This document shows positions 21,696-30,494 of a stretch of 64,000 nucleotides of DNA, piece by piece. The stretch comes from Solilutibacter silvestris. GTDB taxonomy: Bacteria > Pseudomonadota > Gammaproteobacteria > Xanthomonadales > Xanthomonadaceae. Position numbers and translations under genes: made by a program. The notes below the pieces were generated by a model. It was not told the DNA's origin. It ran no database searches and saw nothing but the letters and a program-made list of their open reading frames with translations. The stretch spans positions 372,001 through 436,000 of the forward strand of contig NZ_NPZB01000002.1 of assembly GCF_002895945.1 (NCBI RefSeq), given 5' to 3'. Every line of letters begins with the position of its first letter. Position 1 is the stretch's first letter.

Positions 21696-22995
21696 CGCGC
21701 GATTCCGCCGGCTCCACGACGCGTTGCACCAGCAGCTTGTCGATGCGCGGGCCATCGAGATCCATCACTTCGAAACGCCAGCCGTTCCAGTCGAAATATT
21801 CGCCGACGTGGGGGATGCGCCCGAAGTGCGCGATCAACATGCCGGCGGCGGTGTGGTAATCGAGATCGTCTTCGTGCGGCAGGCGCGCGCTTGCGGTGAG
21901 TTCGCGCAGTTCGTCCACCGGCAGGCTGCCATCGACCAGCAACGATCCATCCTCGCGCGTCACCACCAGCGGTTCGTCGTCGGCGTGTTCGGCCGATTGC
22001 AGACGTCCGGTGATCGCGCCCATCACGTCGCTGATGGTGACCAACCCGGTGACATCGCCGTATTCGTCCACCACCAAGGCCAACGATTGCTGTTCCTCGC
22101 GGAAGATCTCCAGCAGTTTCATCGCATGGGTGGATTCGCTGACGAACAATGTTTCACGCAACTTGGAGAACAGCGACGGCGTGGCATCGCCGATGTTGTC
22201 GAGCAGCGATTTCACTTCCAGCGTGCCGACCACATCGGCGTCGTTGCCGCGATAGACTGGATAACGCGAGAACGCTTCCTCGCGCATCAATGCGATGTTG
22301 TCACGGGTGCTGGCTTCGGTATCCAGCCAGACGATGCGCGTGCGTGGCGTCATCAGGCTCTCGGCGCTGCGATCGCCGAGGCGCATCACCCGCGTCATCA
22401 TGTTGCGTTCGTCGTCGTCGATCACGCCCTGTTCGTGGCCTTCGCTCACCAGGATCTGGATTTCCTCTTCGGTGATGGACTGTTCGTCGACATTGGCCAG
22501 TCCCAGCAGGCGAATGATGCCGCGGGTGCACACCGACAGAAGCCACACCAGCGGCATGGCGATGCGCGCGAAGATCACCATCGGCCACGCCACCACTGAA
22601 GCGATGCGTTCCGGCGCGATGGTGGCGACGCGTTTCGGCACAAGTTCGCCCAGCAGGCCGAACACGAACAGCGTGGTGATGAAGCCGAGCACAAAACCAA
22701 TTCTGCCGGCGTAAGGCGCCAAAAGCGGGATGTCATGGAAGGGCACCGCGATTTGTGCGCCCATGGTCTCGCCGCCGAAGTAGCCGACCATCAGGCTCAG
22801 CAGGGAGATCCACAGCTGCACGGCGGAGAGGAAGGAATCAGGCGCCTCGGCCAGTTCCAGCGCCTTGGCCGCGCCGGTGTGGTGCACGGCCAGCGCTTTC
22901 AGGCGGCTCTTGCGCGATGTCACCACCGCGATTTCGGACATCGCGAAGAAGGCGTTGAACAGGATCAGCACCGCGACGATGAGCAGATTCAGCAT
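21688..22995 (-). CDS. hemolysin C/CorC-CNNM-like transporter-associated protein (DUF21-CBS-CorC_HlyC)
   Basis: A 435-aa protein. The DUF21/CNNM membrane domain has about four hydrophobic segments in residues 1-170, with FNAFFAMSEIAVVTSRKSRL at the start, LWISLLSLMVGYFGGE and LGELVPKRVA. Two CBS repeats follow (about 205-330, LMTPRTRIVWLD... and VVDEYGDVTGLVTISDVMGAI). The C-terminal CorC_HlyC domain comes last (about 350-425). The family is linked to Mg or Na transport and to Mg/Co efflux. The older hemolysin label is historical. It is coupled to the ExoD-like gene downstream. Confidence 0.9.
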   Translation of the reverse strand: MLNLLIVAVLILFNAFFAMSEIAVVTSRKSRLKALAVHHTGAAKALELAEAPDSFLSAVQLWISLLSLMVGYFGGETMGAQIAVPFHDIPLLAPYAGRIGFVLGFITTLFVFGLLGELVPKRVATIAPERIASVVAWPMVIFARIAMPLVWLLSVCTRGIIRLLGLANVDEQSITEEEIQILVSEGHEQGVIDDDERNMMTRVMRLGDRSAESLMTPRTRIVWLDTEASTRDNIALMREEAFSRYPVYRGNDADVVGTLEVKSLLDNIGDATPSLFSKLRETLFVSESTHAMKLLEIFREEQQSLALVVDEYGDVTGLVTISDVMGAITGRLQSAEHADDEPLVVTREDGSLLVDGSLPVDELRELTASARLPHEDDLDYHTAAGMLIAHFGRIPHVGEYFDWNGWRFEVMDLDGPRIDKLLVQRVVEPAESRGE

Positions 22996-23137
22996 CGCGG
23001 CAGGCCCTGCGTCGAGCGGGGAATGCGCGCGCTGCGCGTCGGAGGTTCGGCAGGAGTCGCGATAGTCATCTCGTCGGCATCTTAGCAGGGCGTCCGTGGC
23101 GCGCCCGTGGCACCGCGGGCACCGGTATCCTGTGGCG

Positions 23138-23464
23138 ATGGACGATGCCCGCGCCGCCATCCTTGCCGCGATTCGCGTGATTCCGCGCGGACAGGTGCGC
23201 GGCTATGGCGAAGTGGCGCGCCTTGCCGGTTTGCCCGGGCGTGCGCGACTGGTGGCGCGAATCCTGTCGGAGAACGATGACGCCGCGTTGCCGTGGCATC
23301 GCGTGTTGCGCAGCGACGGGCGCATCGCGTTTCCCGCGCGATCGAAGGGCTATGTCGAACAGAGTCGCCGGCTCAAGGCCGAAGGCGTGACAGTGGAATC
23401 CGGTCGCGTCCGTGGTGCGCGTGCGGTTCGCAGCGAGGACGAGGCGTTGTGGGGGCCGAAATGA
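23138..23464 (+). CDS. alkyltransferase-like protein (ATL), non-catalytic MGMT homologue
   Basis: A 108-aa protein with the C-terminal fold of O6-methylguanine-DNA methyltransferases: the helix-turn-helix (YGEVARLAGLPGRARLVARIL, about 23-43) and the active-site loop. The usual PCHRV is PWHRV, with Trp at residue 53 in place of the alkyl-accepting Cys, which defines the ATL group. ATLs bind O6-alkylguanine and hand it to nucleotide excision repair instead of repairing it directly; uvrA lies 21 kb away in this window. The start is the ATG at the family N-terminus. Confidence 0.92.
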   Translation: MDDARAAILAAIRVIPRGQVRGYGEVARLAGLPGRARLVARILSENDDAALPWHRVLRSDGRIAFPARSKGYVEQSRRLKAEGVTVESGRVRGARAVRSEDEALWGPK

Positions 23465-23468
23465 AACC

Positions 23469-24080
23469 TTATTCGTCCCGCCGGAACCACGCCGCGACAC
23501 TGTAACGATCAAGCCGCGCCGGCAGCACTTCGTGTTCGAGCTCGCTGAGGAAACACACCGATGTGCCGAGCGTCGGCAGCACATCACCGGATGCTCCATC
23601 CTCGAAATGGATGCGCAGTTGTCCGCCATCATCAACGCGCCAATCCGGATTGAGATAGCCGACCCACGACAGCAGTCGCGATCCGCTGTCGCGAAAGCGG
23701 TCGCGATGCCGTGCATAGGACGCGCCGGCCGGATAGTGCGCGTAATGCGCCTCCACCGAGCGGATCGGCAAGCGCAGCGATTCGCGCAACCCTTCCGCCA
23801 GTCTTTCGAGGCGATGCAACAGCTGTCGCCCGGCGATGCAGGCGGGATCATCCAGCCACAGTGCGCTGTCGCCACGCAGCTGCAGGTTTTCCTGTTGCGA
23901 TGATCCGCGACCGACGCGCGCGGCCTGCATCGCCCCGCGTTGTTGCAGCAGCCGTGATTCTGCGGCGAGATCGTCCGCGAGGTCGGCGAACAGGCCGTCG
24001 ATGATGCAGGCACCACTGCCGCACAGGGCATCGGCGATGGCGACCGAATCGGGACCGGAACGGGCGATGGCGGTCTGCAT
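23469..24080 (-). CDS. 2-oxoglutarate/Fe(II)-dependent oxygenase
   Basis: A 203-aa protein with the jelly-roll facial triad: H125-x-D127 in YARHRDRF, and H183 in ELEHEV. The 2-oxoglutarate-binding Arg192 follows in RYSVAAWFRR. LLSWVGYLNPDW and GGQLRIHF are typical strands of the prolyl-4-hydroxylase-like (SM-20/Ofd1) branch. The substrate is unknown. It converges on the ATL gene with 4 bp between stops and is divergent from the rhomboid gene, with 57 bp between starts. Confidence 0.88.
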   Translation of the reverse strand: MQTAIARSGPDSVAIADALCGSGACIIDGLFADLADDLAAESRLLQQRGAMQAARVGRGSSQQENLQLRGDSALWLDDPACIAGRQLLHRLERLAEGLRESLRLPIRSVEAHYAHYPAGASYARHRDRFRDSGSRLLSWVGYLNPDWRVDDGGQLRIHFEDGASGDVLPTLGTSVCFLSELEHEVLPARLDRYSVAAWFRRDE

Positions 24081-24137
24081 GTTGACGTTGTTTTCGGCGA
24101 CCCCCGTATCATATCCATGCGTAGCCACGGAGCCCCC

Positions 24138-24776
24138 ATGTTCAACAACCTGCCGCCTGCCACCAAGACCATCGCCATCGCCAATGTGGTGATCTTCCTG
24201 GCGCAATGGCTGCTCCACGATGCCGGCTTCGCGCCTTTCGCGCTGTGGCCGCTGGGCGAGGGATTCATACCCTGGCAATTGCTGACCTACGGCTTCCTTC
24301 ATGGCGGCTGGATGCACCTGTTCTTCAACATGCTGGCGCTGGTGATGTTCGGCGCGCCGCTGGAATACACCTGGCGCACCCGCCGCTTCACCTTCTTCTA
24401 TCTCGCCTGCGTGATCGGGGCTGGCCTGTGCCAGCTCGCGGTCGGTGCCTGGATGACACACGAAGGCACGCCGGCCTACCCGACGGTGGGTGCCTCGGGC
24501 GGCGTGCTCGGCCTGATCCTGGCCTACGGCATGCTGTTCCCGAACCAGAAGTTGATGATCTTCCCGATCCCGTTCTTCATCCCGGCGCGGGTCGGCGTGT
24601 TCCTGATCGGCGCGCTGTCGCTGTTCTCGGGCATGACCGGATTCATGCCCGGCGTCGCGCATTTCGCCCATCTCGGCGGCATGCTCACCGGCTGGCTGAT
24701 CCTGCGTTACTGGCGCGGGCAGCCCCCCTTCGGTCGCGGCGACCGCAAGCCGCCGCAACTGCGCAGGGTGATGTAG
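24138..24776 (+). CDS. rhomboid-family intramembrane serine protease
   Basis: A 212-aa polytopic protein with six membrane segments. The catalytic Ser120 is in VGASGGVLGL. The catalytic His178 is in FAHLGGMLTG. The oxyanion-stabilising H60-x3-N64 lies in MHLFFNMLAL, and the WR motif appears as EYTWRTRR in loop 1. The short C-terminus with basic residues is cytoplasmic. All catalytic residues are present, so it should be active. The substrate is unknown. The AGCCCCC before the ATG is a poor ribosome-binding site, but the family start agrees. Confidence 0.93.
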   Translation: MFNNLPPATKTIAIANVVIFLAQWLLHDAGFAPFALWPLGEGFIPWQLLTYGFLHGGWMHLFFNMLALVMFGAPLEYTWRTRRFTFFYLACVIGAGLCQLAVGAWMTHEGTPAYPTVGASGGVLGLILAYGMLFPNQKLMIFPIPFFIPARVGVFLIGALSLFSGMTGFMPGVAHFAHLGGMLTGWLILRYWRGQPPFGRGDRKPPQLRRVM

Positions 24777-24788
24777 CCGCCCCGAAGC

Positions 24789-26795
24789 TCAGTGCCAGGG
24801 ATGGACGATGGCGGCGGGTGCCAGCGCCATCGGTTGCCCGGTCTTGCAGCTGAAGGCGTGCGCGAATTCCGGCATCGCCGCGAGCGGGCCGTTGACGCGC
24901 CACTTGCCCGGCGCATACGGGCTGCTGGCCTGATCGATCGCTGCGGCCTGCATGCTGGCCTGCTGCGGCCACAAGCGCGCCCAACCGGAGAAGAACGCGC
25001 CGGCATCGGCCGCGACAACCGGCTGGCCCTTGCCCAACGCGCGCCAGGCGGCATCGAGCCCGGCGAAATCGAGCAGGCTCTGGTCGCGTACCAGTTGACC
25101 GTTCACCATCCTGCCGGTCAGGCCGGGGTAGGCCCAGCCGTTGGCCTGGCTGCCGATGCGCGCGAGGCGATCATTCCAGGCGGCGGTGTCGGCAGGCGTC
25201 CACCAGTCGCGGAACGCGCCCTTGGCGTCGACCATCTGGCCATGCGCATCGACTGCACGCACCATTGCACGCGCGGTCAGTGCGCCGAAACTGCCATAAA
25301 GCGCGCCGTTCGCTTGCGCCATGTCGAGCACCGGCGACTGCAACATCGCGGCGGTGATGATGATGCGGTTCTGCGCCGGGTCGTAACCGAGCGCCGGTGA
25401 TTGCGGCAGCACGCTCCAGCGACGATCGGCGTTGCCCTTGCCGATGCGCTTCATTTCCTGGGCATGGCGCCAAGTCGCTGCGATCAGCATGTTGCTGCCG
25501 AAGCTGCCGCGCCCCATCGGCTGGATGGTGTAGTCGAGGTCGCGCGCCGGCGCGCCGATCTCGATCTTCATCGCGGCCATCTTGGCCTGCGCTTCCGCCT
25601 TGGCGGTCGCACTCATCCACGTCGATGCCTGGACATCGGCGTCCAGCGCCTGGCGCACTTCCTGCGCGATCGCCTCGGCGCGCTGTTTGGTCGCAGCGGG
25701 CAGATAGCGCGCGGTGTATTCGTGGCCGAGCATCGGGCCGGCGGCGGTATTGATCGCGTCCAGCACCTGCTGCCAGCGCGGCGGCGCGGCGCTTTCATTG
25801 CGGAAGACCACGCCGCGGAACTGTTGTTCGGCATCGCGGAAACCGCGCGAGAGATACGGCGCCATCGCGTTGCCGACCTGGTAGCGCAGATAGGTTTTCC
25901 ACTGGCTGGCCGGCACTGATTTCACCAGCAAATCGAGCTGGGTGAAATAGTTGGGATCGACCATCGATACGCGATCGTCGTTCACGCCCTGTGCCTTGAG
26001 GAAATCGCCGAGCTGCAGGTTGCGATAGGCGGCCAGCGATGCCACCGGCACCGCGTTGAAGTCGGAGCGCGGATCGGGATTGGCCTTGAACGGGCGCGAC
26101 AGCTGGGCGAGCCGCGTTTCCAGACCGATCACCATGTCGAGATCCTGCGCCAGCTTGTCGGGCTGGCTGCCGGTGAGGGTGAGGATGTTTTCGACGTATT
26201 TGCGATAGCGGATCATGATCGCGTTGATGTCGGCGTCCTGGCGCGTGTAGAACGCGGGATCGCCGAGACCGAGGCCGCCCTGGCTGAAGTAGCCGATGTG
26301 GCGATTGAGATCGTCGAGATCGACGTCGGCGGCGAAGTTGAAGGCCACCGGGATGCCGACCTGGTGCAACGCGGCGATCGACGCGGCGACATCGCCGGAG
26401 CGGCGGATGCCGTCGATGCGCGCGAGCAGTGGCGCGATCGGCTTCGAGCCATCGGCTTCCACCGCGGCTTCATCGAGGCCGCTGGCCCAGAAATCGCCAA
26501 GCAGCTTCTGCACGTTGTTCTGCGGGCCGCTCATCGCCGCGTCGAGCAGGTCGCGCTGCTGCTGCACCGCACGCGCATCGAGCTGGCCGAGGGCGCTGAG
26601 CGTGACGTTGTTGGCCGGCATCGGGTTGGTGGCCAGCCACGACTTGTTGACGACGTCGTAGTAGTCCGCGCATTCCGCGGCCACGGGTTCGGCCTTGGCC
26701 TTCTTTGGTGCTGCCTTCTTCTTGGCGGCCATCGCGCCGAATGGCGTGGTGGCAAGCAGGGCGGCGAGGGCAAGGACGAGTGGGCGTCGGGTCAT
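24789..26795 (-). CDS. M13-family peptidase homologue lacking the zinc site (pseudo-peptidase)
   Basis: A 668-aa secreted protein with a Sec signal peptide (MTRRPLVLALAALLATTPFGAMA) followed by a Lys-rich linker. It then aligns with the adjacent M13 (neprilysin-like) gene along most of its length. Shared blocks include CADYYDVVNKSWLATNP, SQGGLGLGDPAFYT and DWWTPAD. The zinc site is gone. Where the neighbour has HEAGHGFD, this protein has RAMVRAVD (residues 509-516), and ENIGD is QSLLD (572-576), so both His ligands, the catalytic Glu and the third Glu ligand are replaced. The reading frame is otherwise intact over 668 codons, which argues against decay. It may be a regulatory or binding paralogue in the periplasm. 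Confidence 0.88.
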   Translation of the reverse strand: MTRRPLVLALAALLATTPFGAMAAKKKAAPKKAKAEPVAAECADYYDVVNKSWLATNPMPANNVTLSALGQLDARAVQQQRDLLDAAMSGPQNNVQKLLGDFWASGLDEAAVEADGSKPIAPLLARIDGIRRSGDVAASIAALHQVGIPVAFNFAADVDLDDLNRHIGYFSQGGLGLGDPAFYTRQDADINAIMIRYRKYVENILTLTGSQPDKLAQDLDMVIGLETRLAQLSRPFKANPDPRSDFNAVPVASLAAYRNLQLGDFLKAQGVNDDRVSMVDPNYFTQLDLLVKSVPASQWKTYLRYQVGNAMAPYLSRGFRDAEQQFRGVVFRNESAAPPRWQQVLDAINTAAGPMLGHEYTARYLPAATKQRAEAIAQEVRQALDADVQASTWMSATAKAEAQAKMAAMKIEIGAPARDLDYTIQPMGRGSFGSNMLIAATWRHAQEMKRIGKGNADRRWSVLPQSPALGYDPAQNRIIITAAMLQSPVLDMAQANGALYGSFGALTARAMVRAVDAHGQMVDAKGAFRDWWTPADTAAWNDRLARIGSQANGWAYPGLTGRMVNGQLVRDQSLLDFAGLDAAWRALGKGQPVVAADAGAFFSGWARLWPQQASMQAAAIDQASSPYAPGKWRVNGPLAAMPEFAHAFSCKTGQPMALAPAAIVHPWH

Positions 26796-26865
26796 CGTGG
26801 CAGGATTCCTGTGGCAATCCGCCAAGTCTAGCAATCGCGGCCGGTTGCTTCCTGACCCGGAAACG

Positions 26866-26892
26866 ACGAGGCCCGGTGATCCCGGGCCTCGT
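26866..26892 (-). terminator. stem-loop terminator downstream of the active M13 gene
   Basis: An 11-bp stem (ACGAGGCCCGG and its complement) with a five-base loop between the two M13 genes. The trailing sequence on the minus strand (CGTTTCC) is only weakly T-rich. Confidence 0.6.
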
Positions 26893-26914
26893 GCGGTATT
26901 GCCAGCGCGTGCAA

Positions 26915-28960
26915 TTACCAGATCTGCACGCGTTTGTCGCCGGAACGCACCATGGCGTCGCCGTCCTTGCACTGGAAGGCCTGGGCGAACGCCGGCATGT
27001 TGCTGGGCGCCGCGATCGCGCGGAACTTCGTCGGTGCATGCGGGTCGCTGTTGAGCAGCACCAGTTGCGCCTTGTCGCGGATGTTGCCACGCCAGACGCG
27101 GGCCCAGCTGAGGAAGAAGCGCTGGTCGCGCGTCAGGCCATCGATCATCGGGTCGGGCTTGCCGGCGGCGGCCGTCTGCATCGCGGTGTAGGCGAAATTG
27201 AGGCCACCGAGATCGCCGATGTTCTCGCCCATCGTCAGCTTGCCGTTGACGTGCTTGTCGGGCATCGACGGAATCGGCGCGTAGGCGTCGAACTGCGCGC
27301 CGAGCAGGGCGGTGCGTTCCTCGAAACGCTTGCGGTCTTCCGGCGTCCACCAGTTGGCGTTGTTGCCGGCGCCGTCGAACTGGCTGCCCTGGTCGTCGAA
27401 ACCGTGGCCAGCCTCGTGGCCGATCACCGCGCCGATGCCGCCGTAATTGATGGCATCGTCGCCATTGGCGTAGAAGAACGGCGGCTGCAGGATGGCGGCG
27501 GGGAAGTTGATGGTGTTGTCGGTGGGGTTGTAATAGGCGTTGACCGTCTGCGGCGTCATTCCCCATTCGAGGCGATCGGTCTTCTTGCCGATGTGGTCGA
27601 GTTCCCAGCGCTGGTTGAAGGCGCGGGCGGCACGCACGTTGGCGAAGAAATCATTCGGGCTGACCTTCAGGCCGTCCCAGCTGCGCCAATGGTCGGGATA
27701 ACCGATCTTGGGCAGGAAGGTCGACCACTTGGCGATCGCCTTGGCCTTGGTGGCGTCACTCATCCAGTCGAGGTGTTCGATGCGCGACTTCAGCGCGTTG
27801 CGGACGTTGTCGACCAGCACTTGGGCGCGCGCCTTGGATTCGGCCGGGAAATAGTCCTTGACGTAGAGCTGGCCGAGACCTTCACCCATCGCGCCGTTGA
27901 CGGAACCCACCACGCGCTTCCAGCGCACTTCCTGTTCCGGCTGGCCGTTGAGCGTCTTGCCGTAGAAGTCGAAGCGTTCGTTCTGGAACGCGGTCGACAA
28001 CGACGGCGATGCGCTGTCGATGGCGTGCGCGGCTAGGTAGTCGCGCCATTGCGCAGCGGGAACGTCGGCCAGCATCTTGTCGAATTCGGCGAAGAACTTC
28101 GGCTGCGACAGCGAGAAGCCCTTGCCAGGCTTGACGTCGATGGCCTTGAAGAACGCTTCCCACTTGAAGTGCGGGGTGATGTGGTCGGCTTCGGCGAGGG
28201 TGACGAAGTTGTACTGGTTCTTGGGATCGCGCAATTCCACGCGCGACAGCGACGCCTTGGCCAGGCGCGTCTCGAAGGCGAGCACGTTGTCGGCGCGCTT
28301 TGTGGCATCGGCGGCCTTGGTGCCGGTCATCGTGAACAGCTTGGCCAGGTGGTCGCGATAGGCGGTGCGCAGCGCGGCGTACTCATCCTTGGTGTAGTAA
28401 TCCGGCGTCGGCAGGCCGAGGCCGCCCTGTCCGGCGAAGGCGATCTGGTTGCTGGCGTTCTTGAAGTCGGAGCCGGAACCGAAGCCGAAGACATGGCCCG
28501 TGCCTTGCGCGGCGGCCTTGCCCAGCCATGCCGCGATCTCTTCCGGCTTCTTCAGTTTGGCGATGGCGGCGAGGTCGGGCTTGATCGGCGAATAACCGGC
28601 CTTCTCGATCGCGGAGTTGTCCATGCCGCTGCGGTACAGCCAGCCGACCTTCTGGTCGATCGATCCGGCCTTGGCCTCGTCGGCGCCGGCGGCGGCCTTG
28701 TTGAGGATGTCGTGCTGGGCGTTGAGGCTCTGCTCGCGCAAGGCGTTGAACGCGCCCCAGCTGGTCTTGTCGGCCGGGATCGGATTGGCCTTGACCCACT
28801 TGCCGTTGGCGTAGGCGTTGAAGTCCTGGCAGGCGGAGACGGAGCTGTCGAGATCGTTGACGTCGTAGACCGGCGCCGCGGATTGTGCCAGCGCCAAGGA
28901 CGGCAGCAGGGCGAGGGCAAGCAGGCTGAACTTGGTTGAAGCCGGTCGGATGCGATTCAT
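26915..28960 (-). CDS. M13-family zinc metallopeptidase (PepO/neprilysin-like)
   Basis: A 681-aa secreted enzyme with a signal peptide (MNRIRPASTKFSLLALALLPSLALA). It contains the M13 N-terminal domain (CQDFNAYANGKWVKANPIP near residue 45), the substrate-binding NAYYNPTDNTINFPAAILQPPFF, the zinc motif HEAGH (515-519) within GHEAGHGFDDQGSQFD, and the third ligand Glu579 in GENIGDLGG. All catalytic residues are intact. It ends in VQIW rather than the C-x-x-W seen in many M13 proteins. It probably degrades peptides in the periplasm. It is the upstream member of a tandem pair with a zinc-site-less paralogue. Confidence 0.94.
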   Translation of the reverse strand: MNRIRPASTKFSLLALALLPSLALAQSAAPVYDVNDLDSSVSACQDFNAYANGKWVKANPIPADKTSWGAFNALREQSLNAQHDILNKAAAGADEAKAGSIDQKVGWLYRSGMDNSAIEKAGYSPIKPDLAAIAKLKKPEEIAAWLGKAAAQGTGHVFGFGSGSDFKNASNQIAFAGQGGLGLPTPDYYTKDEYAALRTAYRDHLAKLFTMTGTKAADATKRADNVLAFETRLAKASLSRVELRDPKNQYNFVTLAEADHITPHFKWEAFFKAIDVKPGKGFSLSQPKFFAEFDKMLADVPAAQWRDYLAAHAIDSASPSLSTAFQNERFDFYGKTLNGQPEQEVRWKRVVGSVNGAMGEGLGQLYVKDYFPAESKARAQVLVDNVRNALKSRIEHLDWMSDATKAKAIAKWSTFLPKIGYPDHWRSWDGLKVSPNDFFANVRAARAFNQRWELDHIGKKTDRLEWGMTPQTVNAYYNPTDNTINFPAAILQPPFFYANGDDAINYGGIGAVIGHEAGHGFDDQGSQFDGAGNNANWWTPEDRKRFEERTALLGAQFDAYAPIPSMPDKHVNGKLTMGENIGDLGGLNFAYTAMQTAAAGKPDPMIDGLTRDQRFFLSWARVWRGNIRDKAQLVLLNSDPHAPTKFRAIAAPSNMPAFAQAFQCKDGDAMVRSGDKRVQIW

Positions 28961-29117
28961 GCGGTGGGCCGTCGTTGGCAGTGGAGTCGAACTCCCGACT
29001 ATAGGCTGGAAGTCATGGCTGGAAGGGTGTGGAAAGTCATGGGTGCGGGCGCTGGGTCACGCCGCGGGTATTGCCGGCGTGCTAGCGTCAGCCGGCCGAA
29101 ACAACGGGAGAGGGTAG

Positions 29118-30491
29118 ATGGACGTCCGCTTCGATGGGGCCGCCGGCCGGGTCACCGGGTCGCTGCATGTGGTCGAGGCGGCGGGCAAGCGCCTGCTGCT
29201 GGACTGCGGAATGATCCAGGGCTCCGACGCCGAGGAGGCGCTCAACGTCGCGCCGTTCAACTTCGATGTCGCCACGATCGATGCGGTGGTGATCAGCCAC
29301 GCCCACATCGACCATATCGGACGCCTGCCGCTGCTGGTCGCGCGTGGCTATCGCGGACCAATCTTCGCCCAGGCCGCTACGGCCGAGCTGATGCCGATCA
29401 TGCTGATGGACGCGGCCTCACTGCAGGAAAGCGATTCCGAGCGCAGCAATCGCCACCGTCGCGATGGCGAAGCGGAAACGGTGCCGCTCTATACCCGCGA
29501 TGACGTGCAGAAGACCTTGCCGCTGTTGCGCACGCTCGACTACCACCAACGCACGGAAATCCTGCCGGGGATCGAGATCAACCTGCTCGATGCCGGACAC
29601 ATCCTCGGCTCGTGCATCGTCGAAGTGTTCGCCGATGGACGCAAGCTGGTGTTCTCCGGCGATCTCGGGCCGAAGGGCACGCCGATCCTCCGCGATGCCG
29701 AAAACCCCGGAACCGCCGATCTCCTGCTGATGGAAAGCACCTATGGCGATCGCGACCACAAGGATCGCGCCGAGACCATCCGCGAGCTCGGCAACATCCT
29801 CGATGCGGCATGGAAGGATGGCGGCAACGTGCTGATCCCCGCATTCGCGGTCGGGCGCAGCCAGGAACTGCTGTACTTTTTCGCGCGACATTGGGACGAA
29901 TGGCAGATGTCGCGCTGGCAGATTTTCCTCGACAGCCCGATGGCGGCGAAGGTGGTGCAGGTCTACGACCATCACCACGAACTGTTCGATGCCGAGGCGC
30001 AGGACGCGTGGAAGGGCACGCCCAATCCGTTCCGCCTGCCCAACCTGCACGTCACCGAATCGGTCGACGAATCGATGGCGATCAACCGCATCACCCACGG
30101 CGCGATCATCATCGCCGGCAACGGCATGGCCAGCGGTGGCCGCATCCTCCATCACTTCAAGCACGGCCTCGATCGCCCTGAAGTGCATGTGGTGTTCGTC
30201 GGCTACCAGGCGCAGGGCACGCTCGGGCGCAGGTTGGTGGATGGCGCGAAACGGGTGCGCATCCACGGCCAGGACATCGCGGTCAACGCGCAGATGCACA
30301 CCGTCGGTGGATTGTCCGCGCACATGGATCGCAGCGGTTTGCTGGAGTGGTACGGCGGGTTCAAGCCGTCGCCGCAGGTCGCCTTGCTGCATGGCGAGGA
30401 CCCCGCGCGCGAGGCGCTGGCCGGCGAGATCAAGGAACGCTTCGGCATCGACGCGCGCTTGGCGCGTCCGGGCGTGAGCGTCGAGGTGTAG
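29118..30491 (+). CDS. metallo-beta-lactamase/beta-CASP RNase-like protein
   Basis: A 457-aa protein. The MBL core has SHAHIDHIG (H61, H63, D65, H66), DAGHILGS and VFSGDLGPKGTP. A beta-CASP insertion (about 230-360, with ESTYGDR just before it) and the C-terminal VFVGYQAQGTLGRRLVDG, then VGGLSAHMDRSGLLEW and LLHGE, supply the remaining motifs, A, B and C. This is the CPSF73/YsgA-type RNase family, which often carries out endonucleolytic or 5' exonucleolytic RNA processing. The RNA target here is unknown. Its stop is 3 bp from the convergent phoU. Confidence 0.9.
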   Translation: MDVRFDGAAGRVTGSLHVVEAAGKRLLLDCGMIQGSDAEEALNVAPFNFDVATIDAVVISHAHIDHIGRLPLLVARGYRGPIFAQAATAELMPIMLMDAASLQESDSERSNRHRRDGEAETVPLYTRDDVQKTLPLLRTLDYHQRTEILPGIEINLLDAGHILGSCIVEVFADGRKLVFSGDLGPKGTPILRDAENPGTADLLLMESTYGDRDHKDRAETIRELGNILDAAWKDGGNVLIPAFAVGRSQELLYFFARHWDEWQMSRWQIFLDSPMAAKVVQVYDHHHELFDAEAQDAWKGTPNPFRLPNLHVTESVDESMAINRITHGAIIIAGNGMASGGRILHHFKHGLDRPEVHVVFVGYQAQGTLGRRLVDGAKRVRIHGQDIAVNAQMHTVGGLSAHMDRSGLLEWYGGFKPSPQVALLHGEDPAREALAGEIKERFGIDARLARPGVSVEV

Positions 30492-30494
30492 CGG

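Noticed and set aside
26796..27566. Upstream extension of the zinc-less M13 frame to 925 codons
   Set aside because: The extra residues lie in the wrong frame across the neighbouring M13 gene, and a signal peptide with its ATG at 26795 marks the real start.
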